Shown piece by piece: positions 42,627 to 50,671 of a stretch of DNA of 64,000 nt. Position 1 is the first letter of the stretch; every line of letters starts with the position of its first letter. Source of the DNA: JBGTGG01 sp964398945 (lineage in GTDB: Bacteria; Bacteroidota; Bacteroidia; Cytophagales; Cyclobacteriaceae); assembly GCA_964398945.1 (NCBI GenBank), contig CAYNOT010000004.1, forward strand, positions 62,001 to 126,000, read 5' to 3'. The notes below the pieces were generated by a model, which did not search any database, was not told the DNA's origin, and saw only the letters and a program-made list of their open reading frames with translations. The position numbers were made by a program, and so were the translations under genes.

Positions 42627-42992
42627 TTAGCCGTTTAGTTTAAAGTGAGGATTGTAAATTAAACCAATAACGTTACCAAATGGGTCTTTAACAGTCGCAG
42701 TCATTAAATCGCCTCCAACATTGTAAGGTGGTTCATTTTCAGTTGCACCAATACTTATTAATCTGGCGTAGGTATCCTCGATTTTCTCGACACCCCAATA
42801 TGATACCACACTTTCAACCTTATCAGTTGTCGGATTTTCTTCTGGTTGGAGTCCTAATTCATATCCGCCAATGTTAAAACCAACATAATAGGGTTCGTCA
42901 AAATAGGGTTCAGTTTCAAATGCCTTTGAATACCAATCCTTTGCTTTTTTAATGTCCCCAACTTTGTAAATGGTTGTTCTTAGTCCTAACAT
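42627..42992 (-). CDS. VOC (glyoxalase) family protein
   Basis: A 121-residue single VOC domain: LRTTIYKVGDIKKAKDWYSK, YYVGFNIGGYELGLQPEE, VVSYWGVEKIEDTYARL and ATVKDPFGNVIGLIYNP. Metal-site Glu residues at strand ends are present. ATG 42992 is chosen, since the longer frame to 43019 adds Lys/Asn/Ile-rich residues not seen in the family. Intact, although genes on both sides are fragments. Function unknown. Confidence 0.85.
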   Translation of the reverse strand: MLGLRTTIYKVGDIKKAKDWYSKAFETEPYFDEPYYVGFNIGGYELGLQPEENPTTDKVESVVSYWGVEKIEDTYARLISIGATENEPPYNVGGDLMTATVKDPFGNVIGLIYNPHFKLNG

Positions 42993-43135
42993 ATTTTTAT
43001 TTTTTATATCTATAAACAAATTTGCCTGTTACTGTTTTGTTTCTGGCGGGAATACCTCTGCCTCTAAATGGTTGCGTATTGGTGGCTGTCCAAGTCCATC
43101 GTGGAATTATCTTATCACCGTCTGCCTAACTACCA

Positions 43136-43513
43136 TTAATCACTGGTTTTGAAGTAGGTTTCCTTAACAAAATCATTCCAATCTAAATCCGATTTATATT
43201 GATACTCTCTCCATTTTATGATCTTTCTATTTTCAAATTTCATAATGACAATGCCATGGTATTTGTTATTCATTTCAAAAGTATATTCACCAAATCCTAT
43301 CTGGGCAGCCGCATTGAAAGCAGTATTATGCCATTCCATTTTCATAGGTATTTCATGACCCTTTTCACCACCAAAAAATTCGAATAGTTCAATTGTTCCT
43401 TTGTATAATTGGTATCGACTGATATTCAGGGTCTGAGTCGCCCTCAAAGCGATAGACGTGGTCAATTTGAAAATCGTCTGGTGATAAAGTGATATTTGTC
43501 CTATGATATACAA
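43136..43513 (-). pseudogene. N-terminally truncated NTF2-like/SnoaL-type protein
   Basis: Recognisable sequence runs from about 43410 down to 43136: LYKGTIELFEFFGG, MEWHNTAFNAAAQIGFGEYTF, YHGIVIMKFENRKIIKWREY and SDLDWNDF, matching the C-terminal two thirds of small NTF2-fold proteins. The first 35 codons of the open frame, from TTG 43513, are the out-of-frame shadow of the adjacent fragment. No start codon with the family's N-terminal helix is present, so the gene is broken. Confidence 0.6.
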
Positions 43514-43613
43514 TACATTCGTCCTTTATGTTAAAGTCGTGTGTATAACCTAACTTGATTAGCCCGTTTATGGTTTCTGATAAAGTTCCAAAGCTTTGGC
43601 TTAAATTTTTCAT
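43389..43613 (-). pseudogene. 5' fragment of a small Bacteroidota protein (often mislabelled PRPP synthetase)
   Basis: A 74-codon frame: LSETINGLIKLGYTHDFNIK, then LSPDDFQIDHVYRFEGDSDPEYQS, read in two parts. This is the start of a family of about 100 residues which, as I recall, is often labelled 'phosphoribosylpyrophosphate synthetase' without evidence. After SDPEYQS the family continues with strands ending VxYAI and a GYGxYxD segment; here it changes to IPIIQRNN and stops. The break lies where the NTF2-like fragment begins, so a deletion has fused two genes. Confidence 0.6.
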
Positions 43614-43858
43614 GTTTTAAAGGTAGTCATAATATATCGTGATGTTGTAATAGAAATGGTTGTCGTTTAGGGTTGCAGGTAACGGTCTTCGGCTTGGCGT
43701 AGTAGGGGCATTAGAAGCACAATTGGAAATCATTAATTTTGAATGTTACTAACTAAGGGAAGCTTTCACCCGAAGCAACATAACTGTCCCGCGGCACGGT
43801 GCATAACAACTATATGCGGAAGTCATGGTTGAATTTTCCCACATAGGATGTAGGCAGT
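43614..43858. other. 245-bp non-coding block between gene fragments and the MFS gene
   Basis: No coding frame. It has a G+C-rich left part (GTTGCAGGTAACGGTC, then TTCGGCTTGGCG, about 43673-43701) and a G+C-rich right part (CCCGCGGCACGGTGCATAAC, about 43789-43808) whose complement starts GTTATGCACCGTGCCGCGG; the two can be aligned imperfectly as an inverted pair. It may be a dispersed intergenic repeat or the edge of a small mobile cassette. Confidence 0.35.
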
Positions 43859-45022
43859 TTATTTTCTCATGGCCAATACCCCAAACAGGGGGCCCGGTGC
43901 CAGCAATAAGAAGAGATAACGTGTATCCATTGCATCCATGTAAAGTGTAATCAATTGGATACTCACAATTGTGATTGAAAAACCAATACAATTCATAATG
44001 GTCAAAGCAGTCCCTACTGATTCTTTCGGGGCGGCTGTGGCAACGAGCGTGGAAAATTGTGGGGAGTCAGCAACGACTACAATTCCCCAAAAAATTAAGA
44101 ATAGAATGAAGGGTAGTGGTGGTGTAGTAAATATAAAAGGGGAAAGCAAGCAGCATATCCCCGACAAGGACAAAGCATACGTAGCAGTTTTGTGGCTGCC
44201 GATACGTTGCGCAACATAACCACCCGCAATGCAGCCAACCCCGCCAGCACCAATTACAGCAAAAGCCCAAAAGGAAACATTCCAACCGGGATTGTGCTTC
44301 ATAAAGTAGGCAAGGGCAATTGGAACAAACGCCCAAAAACTATAGAGCTCCCACATATGGCCAAAATATCCAAACGCGGGTTTGCGCACAGCTGGTTCAC
44401 GAAAAACCGTGAAGAATTTTTTAAAATCGGGTGCGGTGCTTTTTTTACGATACGGTCCATCGCCCACGAACAATGCAATGAGCAGTCCACCCAAGGTGGC
44501 GATCACCGTGGTTGCCACCACCACATTTTCCCAGGAGATATCAGCTGAAAAATAGTTGAGGAGATGGGGAAAGGATGTCCCGAAAACCAGCGCGCCTACC
44601 AACCAGCCCAAAGCGGTGTTCAATCCTTTCTCCCGATAATCGGCTGCGATTTTCATCCCAACCGGATAAATCCCGGCAAGGAAAAAGCCGGTAAGAAAAC
44701 GTGTGGAGAGCAGGCCAATTATTTCTGTTGAAAACAAAATCCCCATGTTGGTGATGGCTCCTGCAAGGGCGCAGAATAGAAAAATTTTGGATGGGGAAAA
44801 CCGATCGGTAATCGTGAAGATTGCAAAAACGAGCGTTCCAATAATGAACCCGAACTGCACTGCCGAAGTAATGTGGCCAATAATACTTTCGGGCAATTCG
44901 AGTGTTGTTTGTACATCATGAATGATTGCATTGCCTGCAAACCATAGGGAAGTGCAGGCGAATTGGGCCACAACAACCAACGGAAGTACGTAACGAAAGG
45001 ATGGTTGTGTGTTGTTGGCCAC
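43859..45022 (-). CDS. MFS transporter
   Basis: About 387 residues with 12 predicted membrane segments, from YVLPLVVVAQFACTSLWFAG to LFLLLAPGPLFGVLAM. Seen: ALGWLVGALVFGTSFP and the loop ADYREKGLNTA typical of major facilitator proteins. GTG at 45022 gives a normal N terminus (ANNTQPSFRY); a GTG at 45079 would add a hydrophobic 19-residue extension and lies upstream of a TATTTTTTG-like box. Substrate unknown; the small aromatic- and Pro-rich loops do not decide it. Confidence 0.85.
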   Translation of the reverse strand: MANNTQPSFRYVLPLVVVAQFACTSLWFAGNAIIHDVQTTLELPESIIGHITSAVQFGFIIGTLVFAIFTITDRFSPSKIFLFCALAGAITNMGILFSTEIIGLLSTRFLTGFFLAGIYPVGMKIAADYREKGLNTALGWLVGALVFGTSFPHLLNYFSADISWENVVVATTVIATLGGLLIALFVGDGPYRKKSTAPDFKKFFTVFREPAVRKPAFGYFGHMWELYSFWAFVPIALAYFMKHNPGWNVSFWAFAVIGAGGVGCIAGGYVAQRIGSHKTATYALSLSGICCLLSPFIFTTPPLPFILFLIFWGIVVVADSPQFSTLVATAAPKESVGTALTIMNCIGFSITIVSIQLITLYMDAMDTRYLFLLLAPGPLFGVLAMRK

Positions 45023-45226
45023 TTCAAAAACAGATTTGATCGCAAAAAATACGAATAATAACAAAACATTTATATGCACGTGTTGTTATTCTTTCATGGA
45101 ATTCTTAGTTTAACAATGTATTACCCCAGAGAAGTCCGCACCTAAACCTTAAAATGTTCAATGTAGTTTGGATATGATAAAATTCAAATAACCTGTTTTA
45201 TTTCCATTGCTTTTAACGGTAAGACT

Positions 45227-45970
45227 ATGTGCATGATGCATGCCAACAGCCATTATCAACAGCAACTTTTGAATGACTTGCGTTGTGAGGATATTGCCCA
45301 AAAAAGTATTGAGGATATTGGATACAGTGAAAAACCATTGGTGAGGATTTTTACGAAGTATAATTCCTGTATGGATCCAACATACCGCGCTCCGGTAGCA
45401 ATGAAAAAGGACAGGTTTGATTTTTGGATTCGCCCGGGTGTAAATGTATCATCTTTGAAAATCGAAAATCCTTATACGATTGGCGCTGTGGATATTGGAA
45501 TGAATACAAGTTTCCGCATTGGTGTGGTGGCAGAGTTTATCCTTCCGTTTAATAAAAATAAATGGGCAGTTTTTTTAGAACCCACTTACTTGGGCTATCA
45601 ATCGGAAGCGGATGTGGATTTTGGTTTAGGTACACATAAAGTAAAGGCGGACTATAAAACGTTGGATTTTCCTTTAGGGTTAAAGTATGCTGTGTTTTTA
45701 AAGGATGGTTCTAAACTCTTCTTCAATACTTCAGTTGTTTATGGATATGCATTGCCGGGTTCTGCCATTACCGCACCGAAAAGAGAAGATTTGTTGAATT
45801 TGGAATTTAGTAATTCATTTTCAGTGGTGGCTGGTGCTGGGTATGCCTTCGCGAATAGGTTCAATATGGAACTTCGCTACGACTTTAATCGTGGGATATT
45901 AAATGATTATGCATATTGGGCTTCCGGTTTTTCAAGTTTTTCGCTAGTCGCGGGATATCGTTTATTTTGA
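45227..45970 (+). pseudogene. N-terminally truncated outer-membrane beta-barrel protein
   Basis: A 247-codon frame without signal peptide. The first 50 residues (NSHYQQQLLNDLRCEDIAQK, LVRIFTKYNSCMD) match the middle linker of a larger Bacteroidota barrel family whose full proteins, from memory, are about 400 residues with an exported N-terminal domain. The rest is a regular barrel (WIRPGVNVSSLKI, FRIGVVAEFILPFN, LEPTYLGYQSE, FSLVAGYRLF). Without a signal it cannot reach the outer membrane, so I treat it as a broken gene; a rare unrecognised start cannot be excluded. Confidence 0.6.
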
Positions 45971-45997
45971 AATCCGTACCGTATAAAAAAAAATCAA

Positions 45998-46576
45998 ATG
46001 AAAAACATAGTCATCATTTTTCTTTTAATGGGGATTTCCTGCGGAACAGTAGCCCAAAAGAATGTGGTGAAGGGAACCGCGTTCTTTTTTCCAATACCAA
46101 CGGTGTTTACGTTTGGGGGTGGCTACGAACGATTGATCACAGACCAGGTTTCGATTCAAATAAATTATAAGTACTTGGTGTATCAAATGATATACATGGG
46201 GGATGATGGTGCTGCAAGTCAAGGGATTACACCTGAGGTACGCTATTATTTTGGTCCGCAGGAATCCTATCGGGATCAAATTTTTGTCGGCTTGTTCACC
46301 GAGTTTTTAGGACTAAGGGAAATTAACGATGCAGATAATAGTATCAACGAAAGTTATATTGAGGATGTGGAAGGGAACATGATCAATCCGGGTATTTTGT
46401 TTGGTAAGAATTTTTGCATGGGAAAGCGGATGCATCTGGAAATGTTCATAGGCTATAAATACAAATTCATTTCCAAGATTGAAACCCATGTTGATGCCGG
46501 TGTAAAAAGTTATGTTCCGGTAAAAGAAAGGTCGCCCGGTGTAAGGTTGGGTTTGAATTTAGCCTATTCATTTTGA
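45998..46576 (+). CDS. Small outer-membrane beta-barrel protein
   Basis: A 192-residue protein with signal peptide (VIIFLLMGISCGTVAQ) and about eight strands (FTFGGGYERLI, VSIQINYKYLVYQM, ITPEVRYYFG, FVGLFTEFLGL, LEMFIGYKYKFI) ending in GLNLAYSF with terminal Phe, the classic outer-membrane signal. Resembles DUF3575-type barrels. It follows the truncated barrel gene with a 27-base gap, and its end overlaps the convergent small membrane protein by 13 bases. Confidence 0.75.
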   Translation: MKNIVIIFLLMGISCGTVAQKNVVKGTAFFFPIPTVFTFGGGYERLITDQVSIQINYKYLVYQMIYMGDDGAASQGITPEVRYYFGPQESYRDQIFVGLFTEFLGLREINDADNSINESYIEDVEGNMINPGILFGKNFCMGKRMHLEMFIGYKYKFISKIETHVDAGVKSYVPVKERSPGVRLGLNLAYSF

Positions 46577-46848
46577 GGTTCCTTTTTTCCTCCGGTTAAT
46601 TTTTTGTCAATCCAATTTTCAAACTGGCGTACTTTTTCTTCTGCTTTTTTGATATATCCTTTCTTGTCTTTTTTCTGGAGAAAACCCATGAATTTTTTTA
46701 GAAACGGGATGTAGCTTACCAGAAAGAAGGCACTAATAAAAAGTAAAAGAAAGCCAAAGGGGAGGAAGGGTATAAAAAGAAATACCATACCCAACAGTGC
46801 AGTGATGATACCTGAAATTAATCGAATGTAATTTTTTATGGAGTTCAT
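46564..46848 (-). CDS. Small inner-membrane protein, PGPGW/YbaN-like topology
   Basis: A 94-residue protein: two closely spaced hydrophobic helices (LISGIITALLGMVFLFIPFL and FGFLLLFISAFFLVSYIPFL) joined by Pro-Phe-Gly, followed by a Lys/Glu-rich cytosolic helix. No firm family. Convergent overlap with the preceding barrel gene. Confidence 0.65.
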   Translation of the reverse strand: MNSIKNYIRLISGIITALLGMVFLFIPFLPFGFLLLFISAFFLVSYIPFLKKFMGFLQKKDKKGYIKKAEEKVRQFENWIDKKLTGGKKEPQNE

Positions 46849-47200
46849 GATGATTCTGTTTCGTTGATTTCAAATGCCACGGCCTTCTCTTTTGTTCAAT
46901 GGTGGTGCCTAACAATACCGATGATAATACGAATGACTGATTGCTCTTTTTTGTTTCGGCCTAAAAGATTTTCCAACCTCATGCTCTATAAATCACCTTC
47001 GGTGCGATTGCCCATTGCATGCCGGCTAAATCCAATAACTTCCAGATGATTGCCTTTTTCCGGATTTACCGACTCCTGCTTAGTGGTTGGTCTTTTTAAA
47101 CATGTTTAGCGATGACCTTGCCAAACTTTAGCACTGCTTAGGTATTCCTAAACCTTTCGCTTATTTTTGCGGTTAGTATCGCTGAAAAAACTCTAAAACG
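46849..47200. other. 352-bp spacer upstream of ahcY
   Basis: No coding frame is convincing; a 61-codon plus-strand frame at 46864-47049 has no homology I recognise. It contains the ahcY promoter candidate at its right end. I looked for an S-adenosylhomocysteine riboswitch and saw no clear SAH-type fold. Confidence 0.5.
47138..47169 (+). promoter_or_regulatory. Promoter candidate for ahcY
   Basis: TTAG at 47138-47141 (one mismatch from TTTG), a 20-base spacer and TATTTTTG at 47162-47169, an exact TAnnTTTG box. The start codon is 31 bases further on. Confidence 0.55.
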
Positions 47201-48505
47201 ATGGTAGACGAGAAAGTAAAGTACAAAGTAAAAGACATTGCCCTGGCTGACTGGGGAAGAAAAGAAATCCTATTGGCTGAGGCTGAAATGCCTGGATTAA
47301 TGGCCTTACGTGAAGAATTCGGTGTTTCCAAGCCCCTGCAGGGTGCCCGTATTGCAGGATGCCTGCACATGACCATCCAAACAGCTGTTTTAATTGAAAC
47401 ACTTGTGGAATTAGGTGCGGAAGTTACCTGGTCATCATGTAACATTTTTTCCACACAAGACCACGCAGCTGCTGCTATTGCCGCTGCCGGTATTCCCGTA
47501 TTTGCCTGGAAGGGTATGAACGAACAGGAGTTTGACTGGTGTATTGAACAAACCCTGTTTGCCTTTGAAGATGGCAAGCCGTTGAACATGATCCTTGATG
47601 ATGGTGGCGACCTTACCAATATGGTGTTGGACCGTTTCCCTGAATTGGTAAAAGACATAAAAGGGCTTTCTGAAGAAACGACTACGGGGGTTCACCGATT
47701 GATTGAGCGTATGAACAACGGTACGTTACCGATGCCCGCGATCAACGTAAACGACTCGGTTACGAAGTCTAAGTTTGACAATAAGTATGGCTGTAAAGAA
47801 TCATGTGTGGATGCGATTCGCAGGGCAACCGATGTGATGATTGCCGGTAAAGTGGCAGTTGTTGCTGGTTACGGTGATGTTGGAAAAGGATCTGCAGCTT
47901 CATTGCGTGGCGCTGGTGCACGTGTTGTCATCACAGAGATCGATCCAATCTGTGCGCTTCAAGCTGCCATGGACGGTTTTGCCGTGAAGAAAATGGACAA
48001 TGCAATTGCGGAAGCGGATATCGTTGTTACCACAACTGGTAACAAAGACATTATTGTTGGCCGTCATTTTGAAAAAATGAAAGACAAAGCAATCGTAGCG
48101 AACATCGGTCACTTTGATAATGAAATTGATGTTGCCTGGTTGAACAAGAATGCAGACAAGGACACCATCAAACCACAAGTTGATTTGTATACATTGAAAA
48201 ATGGCAATCAGGTTATTCTTCTTGCTGAAGGAAGATTGGTAAACCTGGGTTGTGCAATGGGCCATCCATCTTTTGTTATGTCGAATTCGTTTACAAACCA
48301 GACATTGGCACAATTGGAACTTTGGAACAATACCGATCAGTATGAAAACAAAGTATACATGTTGCCGAAGCATCTTGATGAGAAAGTTGCAAACCTTCAC
48401 CTAAAGAAAATTGGTGTTGAGTTGGATGTGTTGTCCCCGGAGCAAGCGAAATATATTGGTGTGGAAGTACAAGGGCCGTTCAAGCCAGAGTACTACAGAT
48501 ATTAA
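47201..48505 (+). CDS. ahcY: Adenosylhomocysteinase
   Basis: A 434-residue NAD-dependent enzyme that splits S-adenosylhomocysteine to adenosine and homocysteine, clearing the product of methylation. Seen: GARIAGCLHMTIQTAVLIE, SSCNIFSTQDHAAAAIA, ILDDGGDLT, YGCKESCVDAIRRATDVMI, the NAD loop VAGYGDVGKGSA and the conserved C terminus GPFKPEYYRY. Followed by a terminator. Confidence 0.98.
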   Translation: MVDEKVKYKVKDIALADWGRKEILLAEAEMPGLMALREEFGVSKPLQGARIAGCLHMTIQTAVLIETLVELGAEVTWSSCNIFSTQDHAAAAIAAAGIPVFAWKGMNEQEFDWCIEQTLFAFEDGKPLNMILDDGGDLTNMVLDRFPELVKDIKGLSEETTTGVHRLIERMNNGTLPMPAINVNDSVTKSKFDNKYGCKESCVDAIRRATDVMIAGKVAVVAGYGDVGKGSAASLRGAGARVVITEIDPICALQAAMDGFAVKKMDNAIAEADIVVTTTGNKDIIVGRHFEKMKDKAIVANIGHFDNEIDVAWLNKNADKDTIKPQVDLYTLKNGNQVILLAEGRLVNLGCAMGHPSFVMSNSFTNQTLAQLELWNNTDQYENKVYMLPKHLDEKVANLHLKKIGVELDVLSPEQAKYIGVEVQGPFKPEYYRY

Positions 48506-48525
48506 TAGTATTTTATTTCAGGATT

Positions 48526-48561
48526 AAAAAATGCCAGGTCGTTTGATCTGGCATTTTTTTT
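48526..48561 (+). terminator. Rho-independent terminator after ahcY
   Basis: AAAAATGCCAG at 48527-48537 pairs with CTGGCATTTTT at 48548-48558 around a 10-base loop; eight T follow the stem core. The A-run makes it potentially bidirectional. Confidence 0.9.
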
Positions 48562-48640
48562 GGATTCTGTTTGCCATTTCAACAGCAACAAATAAGAATG
48601 TTTTCACCTAAACGGATTACACATCCTTTCAATCTGGGAT

Positions 48641-48657
48641 CGACATTGCAAATGTCG
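48641..48657. repeat. Short palindrome upstream of the small secreted protein
   Basis: CGACATT (48641-48647), a 3-base loop and AATGTCG (48651-48657). It lies about 33 bases before the -7 box and could be an operator; nothing else supports that. Confidence 0.4.
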
Positions 48658-48689
48658 ACCAGGGGTATGGCATTCCTTTAATGATTTCT

Positions 48690-48697
48690 TACCTTTG
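48690..48697 (+). promoter_or_regulatory. -7 element abutting a start codon
   Basis: TACCTTTG is an exact TAnnTTTG box and ends only 4 bases before the ATG at 48702, so the mRNA would be almost leaderless. A weak TATG lies 20 bases upstream at 48666-48669. Confidence 0.5.
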
Positions 48698-48701
48698 AAA
48701 C

Positions 48702-48956
48702 ATGATAAAACTAATCCCACTATTCTTTTTATTAGCGAGTGTAGCTCCGCAAGATGACCACATTGAATTTATCTGTAAGAAGAAGCAGATGTCGACCAAT
48801 ATGTGCCATTACAACTTTAAAGTTGATGGTGCCAAATACCGGTATGTAGATGTTGGTTGCAAATACAAGAAAACAGAAGACGTTATCAAAAAAGTAAAAC
48901 AAGGTTCGTTGGCATTGGCCAAGGATTGGGATATTGAGTGCCCGGAATCTAAATAG
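48702..48956 (+). CDS. Small secreted cysteine-containing protein
   Basis: An 84-residue protein with signal peptide (LIPLFFLLASVAP) and a mature part of about 67 residues holding four Cys (ICKKKQ, NMCHYNF, DVGCKYKK, IECPES), which could form two disulfides in the periplasm. No family recognised. Basic overall. It has its own promoter-like sequence and sits alone between ahcY and the convergent anti-sigma gene. Confidence 0.65.
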   Translation: MIKLIPLFFLLASVAPQDDHIEFICKKKQMSTNMCHYNFKVDGAKYRYVDVGCKYKKTEDVIKKVKQGSLALAKDWDIECPESK

Positions 48957-48970
48957 ATACTTAGATATAA

Positions 48971-49041
48971 GACGTTAGACACAAGATAAATTCATTATCT
49001 AATATCTTGAGTCTAGCGTCTTATGTCTATTGTCTAACGTC
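48971..49041. terminator. Palindromic spacer between convergent genes
   Basis: GACGTTAGACA (48971-48981) is exactly complementary to TGTCTAACGTC (49031-49041), with related GTCTAGCGTCTTA copies between. It extends into the last codons of the anti-sigma gene. Confidence 0.5.
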
Positions 49042-49554
49042 TAATACACGTTTCTCAAACAGCGGTCTCAGTATCGTTCTGTCCAGTACAATCAGCGCAA
49101 TTGCCAGGTTCAAAAATATAATCGAATTGATCAGCAGTTTCCCATTGATCGAAATGGAGGGGATTTCAAAATTGAAATAGTTGTTCTTAATTCCGATTTC
49201 GTTGGGTTGTATCACACCCATGCTGTCGAATGAACCGGTAGAGACCAGTAGTACAAGAATGGTGACTATGGTCATCACACCTATAATCAGGAAGATTCCG
49301 TTTCGGGCAGAAAGGCCTGTTCTAACAGGAACTTTATGGAGGCCTTCCATTACCAATTGGGTAAAGTTCCTGGATGGCATTTCTAATTTTGTGTGCGAAA
49401 GCGTTGTGTCAATGCTTCTTAATGTCTCTAGCCTTAATCGCAATGCTACATCTACATGAAGCTGATCTTCTAAAGTTGCTGCTTCATTTTTTGTGAGCGT
49501 ACCATCGAGGTAATTGAGCAACAGCTCATCAATATCATTTGGGATCTTCTTCAT
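49027..49554 (-). CDS. Membrane anti-sigma factor
   Basis: A 175-residue protein. Residues 1-75 form a cytosolic helical domain (DIDELLLNYLDGTLTKNEAA) of the anti-sigma type without the zinc HxxxCxxC motif; membrane helices lie at about 85-105 (IFLIIGVMTIVTILVLLV) and 139-158 (LLINSIIFLNLAIALIVL). Located 4 bases after the ECF sigma gene stop, so it presumably binds and restrains that sigma factor at the membrane. Confidence 0.75.
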   Translation of the reverse strand: MKKIPNDIDELLLNYLDGTLTKNEAATLEDQLHVDVALRLRLETLRSIDTTLSHTKLEMPSRNFTQLVMEGLHKVPVRTGLSARNGIFLIIGVMTIVTILVLLVSTGSFDSMGVIQPNEIGIKNNYFNFEIPSISINGKLLINSIIFLNLAIALIVLDRTILRPLFEKRVLDVRQ

Positions 49555-49558
49555 GTCC

Positions 49559-50116
49559 TTACAAAGTTAATGCTTCTTTCTTTAATATATTTTGCAGTTC
49601 ATCACCAAGCCGTTGCCGGGCACGGTGAAGCCTTACTTTTACTGTATTCGCTTGCATGGAAGTGATCTCTGCTATTTCATCCAGCGACAATTCTTTAAGA
49701 TAGAATAGTGTGATCACCAACCGATCGGTTGCGTTCAGGTTGGCCAATGCATTTTTTATAAATTTCTTTTTGTCCTCACGCTCAAGATTTCCATCTCCTT
49801 CTTGCTTGTGTTCAATAATTGCATTTTCAATACTGTGGAATTTTTGCTTTCCTTTTCTTTTGTAGGTGATGGCCGTGTTGAAAACAATCCGGTACAACCA
49901 GGTAGAGAATTTGGCTTCCTGATTAAAAGAGGCCAGCCCCCTAAACGCTTTTATGAACCCGTCCTGTGCAATCTCTTCAGCTTCCGGTCGGTTTTCCACA
50001 ATCTTTAAAGCAATAGTATATGCATACGTTTGGTACTTGTTGACTAATTCTGCGTACAACTGGTGTTCACCAGCCAATACGCGGTTAATCAAAACATATT
50101 CCGGATTTTCAGTCAT
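49559..50116 (-). CDS. ECF-type RNA polymerase sigma factor
   Basis: A 185-residue sigma-70 family protein. Region 2: EEIAQDGFIKAFRGLASFNQ and FSTWLYRIVFNTAITYKRK; region 4: TDRLVITLFYLKELSLDEIA followed by ANTVKVRLHRARQRL. Pairs with the downstream membrane anti-sigma gene. Divergent from the DUF6249 gene (149-base spacer), which may be a target; the stimulus cannot be inferred. Confidence 0.94.
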   Translation of the reverse strand: MTENPEYVLINRVLAGEHQLYAELVNKYQTYAYTIALKIVENRPEAEEIAQDGFIKAFRGLASFNQEAKFSTWLYRIVFNTAITYKRKGKQKFHSIENAIIEHKQEGDGNLEREDKKKFIKNALANLNATDRLVITLFYLKELSLDEIAEITSMQANTVKVRLHRARQRLGDELQNILKKEALTL

Positions 50117-50265
50117 GACGGTGGTTTGACGCAGACCCTGAAAGGGAAGTTACAGAAAACCTGTTGAAATATTGAGTAAATTGAAATAGTAAGTTTTTAT
50201 CGATTGCCTGTAACCTGCCAAAAACATGCAGCGTCATAGAGGCAGATTTTAACAAAAAAAATATT

Positions 50266-50619
50266 ATGGAAACCGAAGTAATAGCAGTATTTATTCCAAT
50301 AGTAACGATAATCAGCATCATCGTAATGATTATTTACTTGAGAAGATTTGAAAACGATGAGCGCATGGCGATGATCGAGAAGGGTGTTGACCCGGCTCTA
50401 TTCAATCTCAAAAAACAGCGTAGCACATCACTTCCTTTACGACTTTCATTGCTCATGATTGGCGTTGGGATCGGGCTTTTTATCGGTTATTTTCTTGATA
50501 TGAATTACAGAATGGAAGAAGTCGCATATTTCTCAATGCTATTTATCTGGGGTGGTATCGGATTGGGCCTTGCATATATTATTGAAGAGAAGAAGATGAA
50601 GGAAGAAAAAAATAGTTAA
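50266..50619 (+). CDS. DUF6249-type membrane protein
   Basis: A 117-residue protein with three membrane helices (IAVFIPIVTIISIIVMIIYL, RLSLLMIGVGIGLFIGYFL, AYFSMLFIWGGIGLGLAYII) and the family loop ERMAMIEKGVDPALF between helices 1 and 2. In Bacteroidota this family is commonly next to an ECF sigma gene, as here (divergent). Function unknown. Confidence 0.78.
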   Translation: METEVIAVFIPIVTIISIIVMIIYLRRFENDERMAMIEKGVDPALFNLKKQRSTSLPLRLSLLMIGVGIGLFIGYFLDMNYRMEEVAYFSMLFIWGGIGLGLAYIIEEKKMKEEKNS

Positions 50620-50627
50620 TAGTTAAT

Positions 50628-50671
50628 AGTTGGTAGTTGTTAGTTGTTAGTAAGTTCTGCAACTACCAACT
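50628..50671. terminator. Palindromic spacer between convergent genes
   Basis: AGTTGGTAGTTG (50628-50639) pairs exactly with CAACTACCAACT (50660-50671). The same words recur at 57535-57571. Confidence 0.55.

Noticed and set aside
46864..47049. 61-codon frame upstream of ahcY
   Set aside because: No homology, ribosome-binding signal or hydrophobic pattern that would support a gene.
46849..47200. Possible SAH riboswitch before ahcY
   Set aside because: I looked for the conserved stem and pseudoknot pattern and could not find it; a promoter explains the conserved-looking part near the gene.
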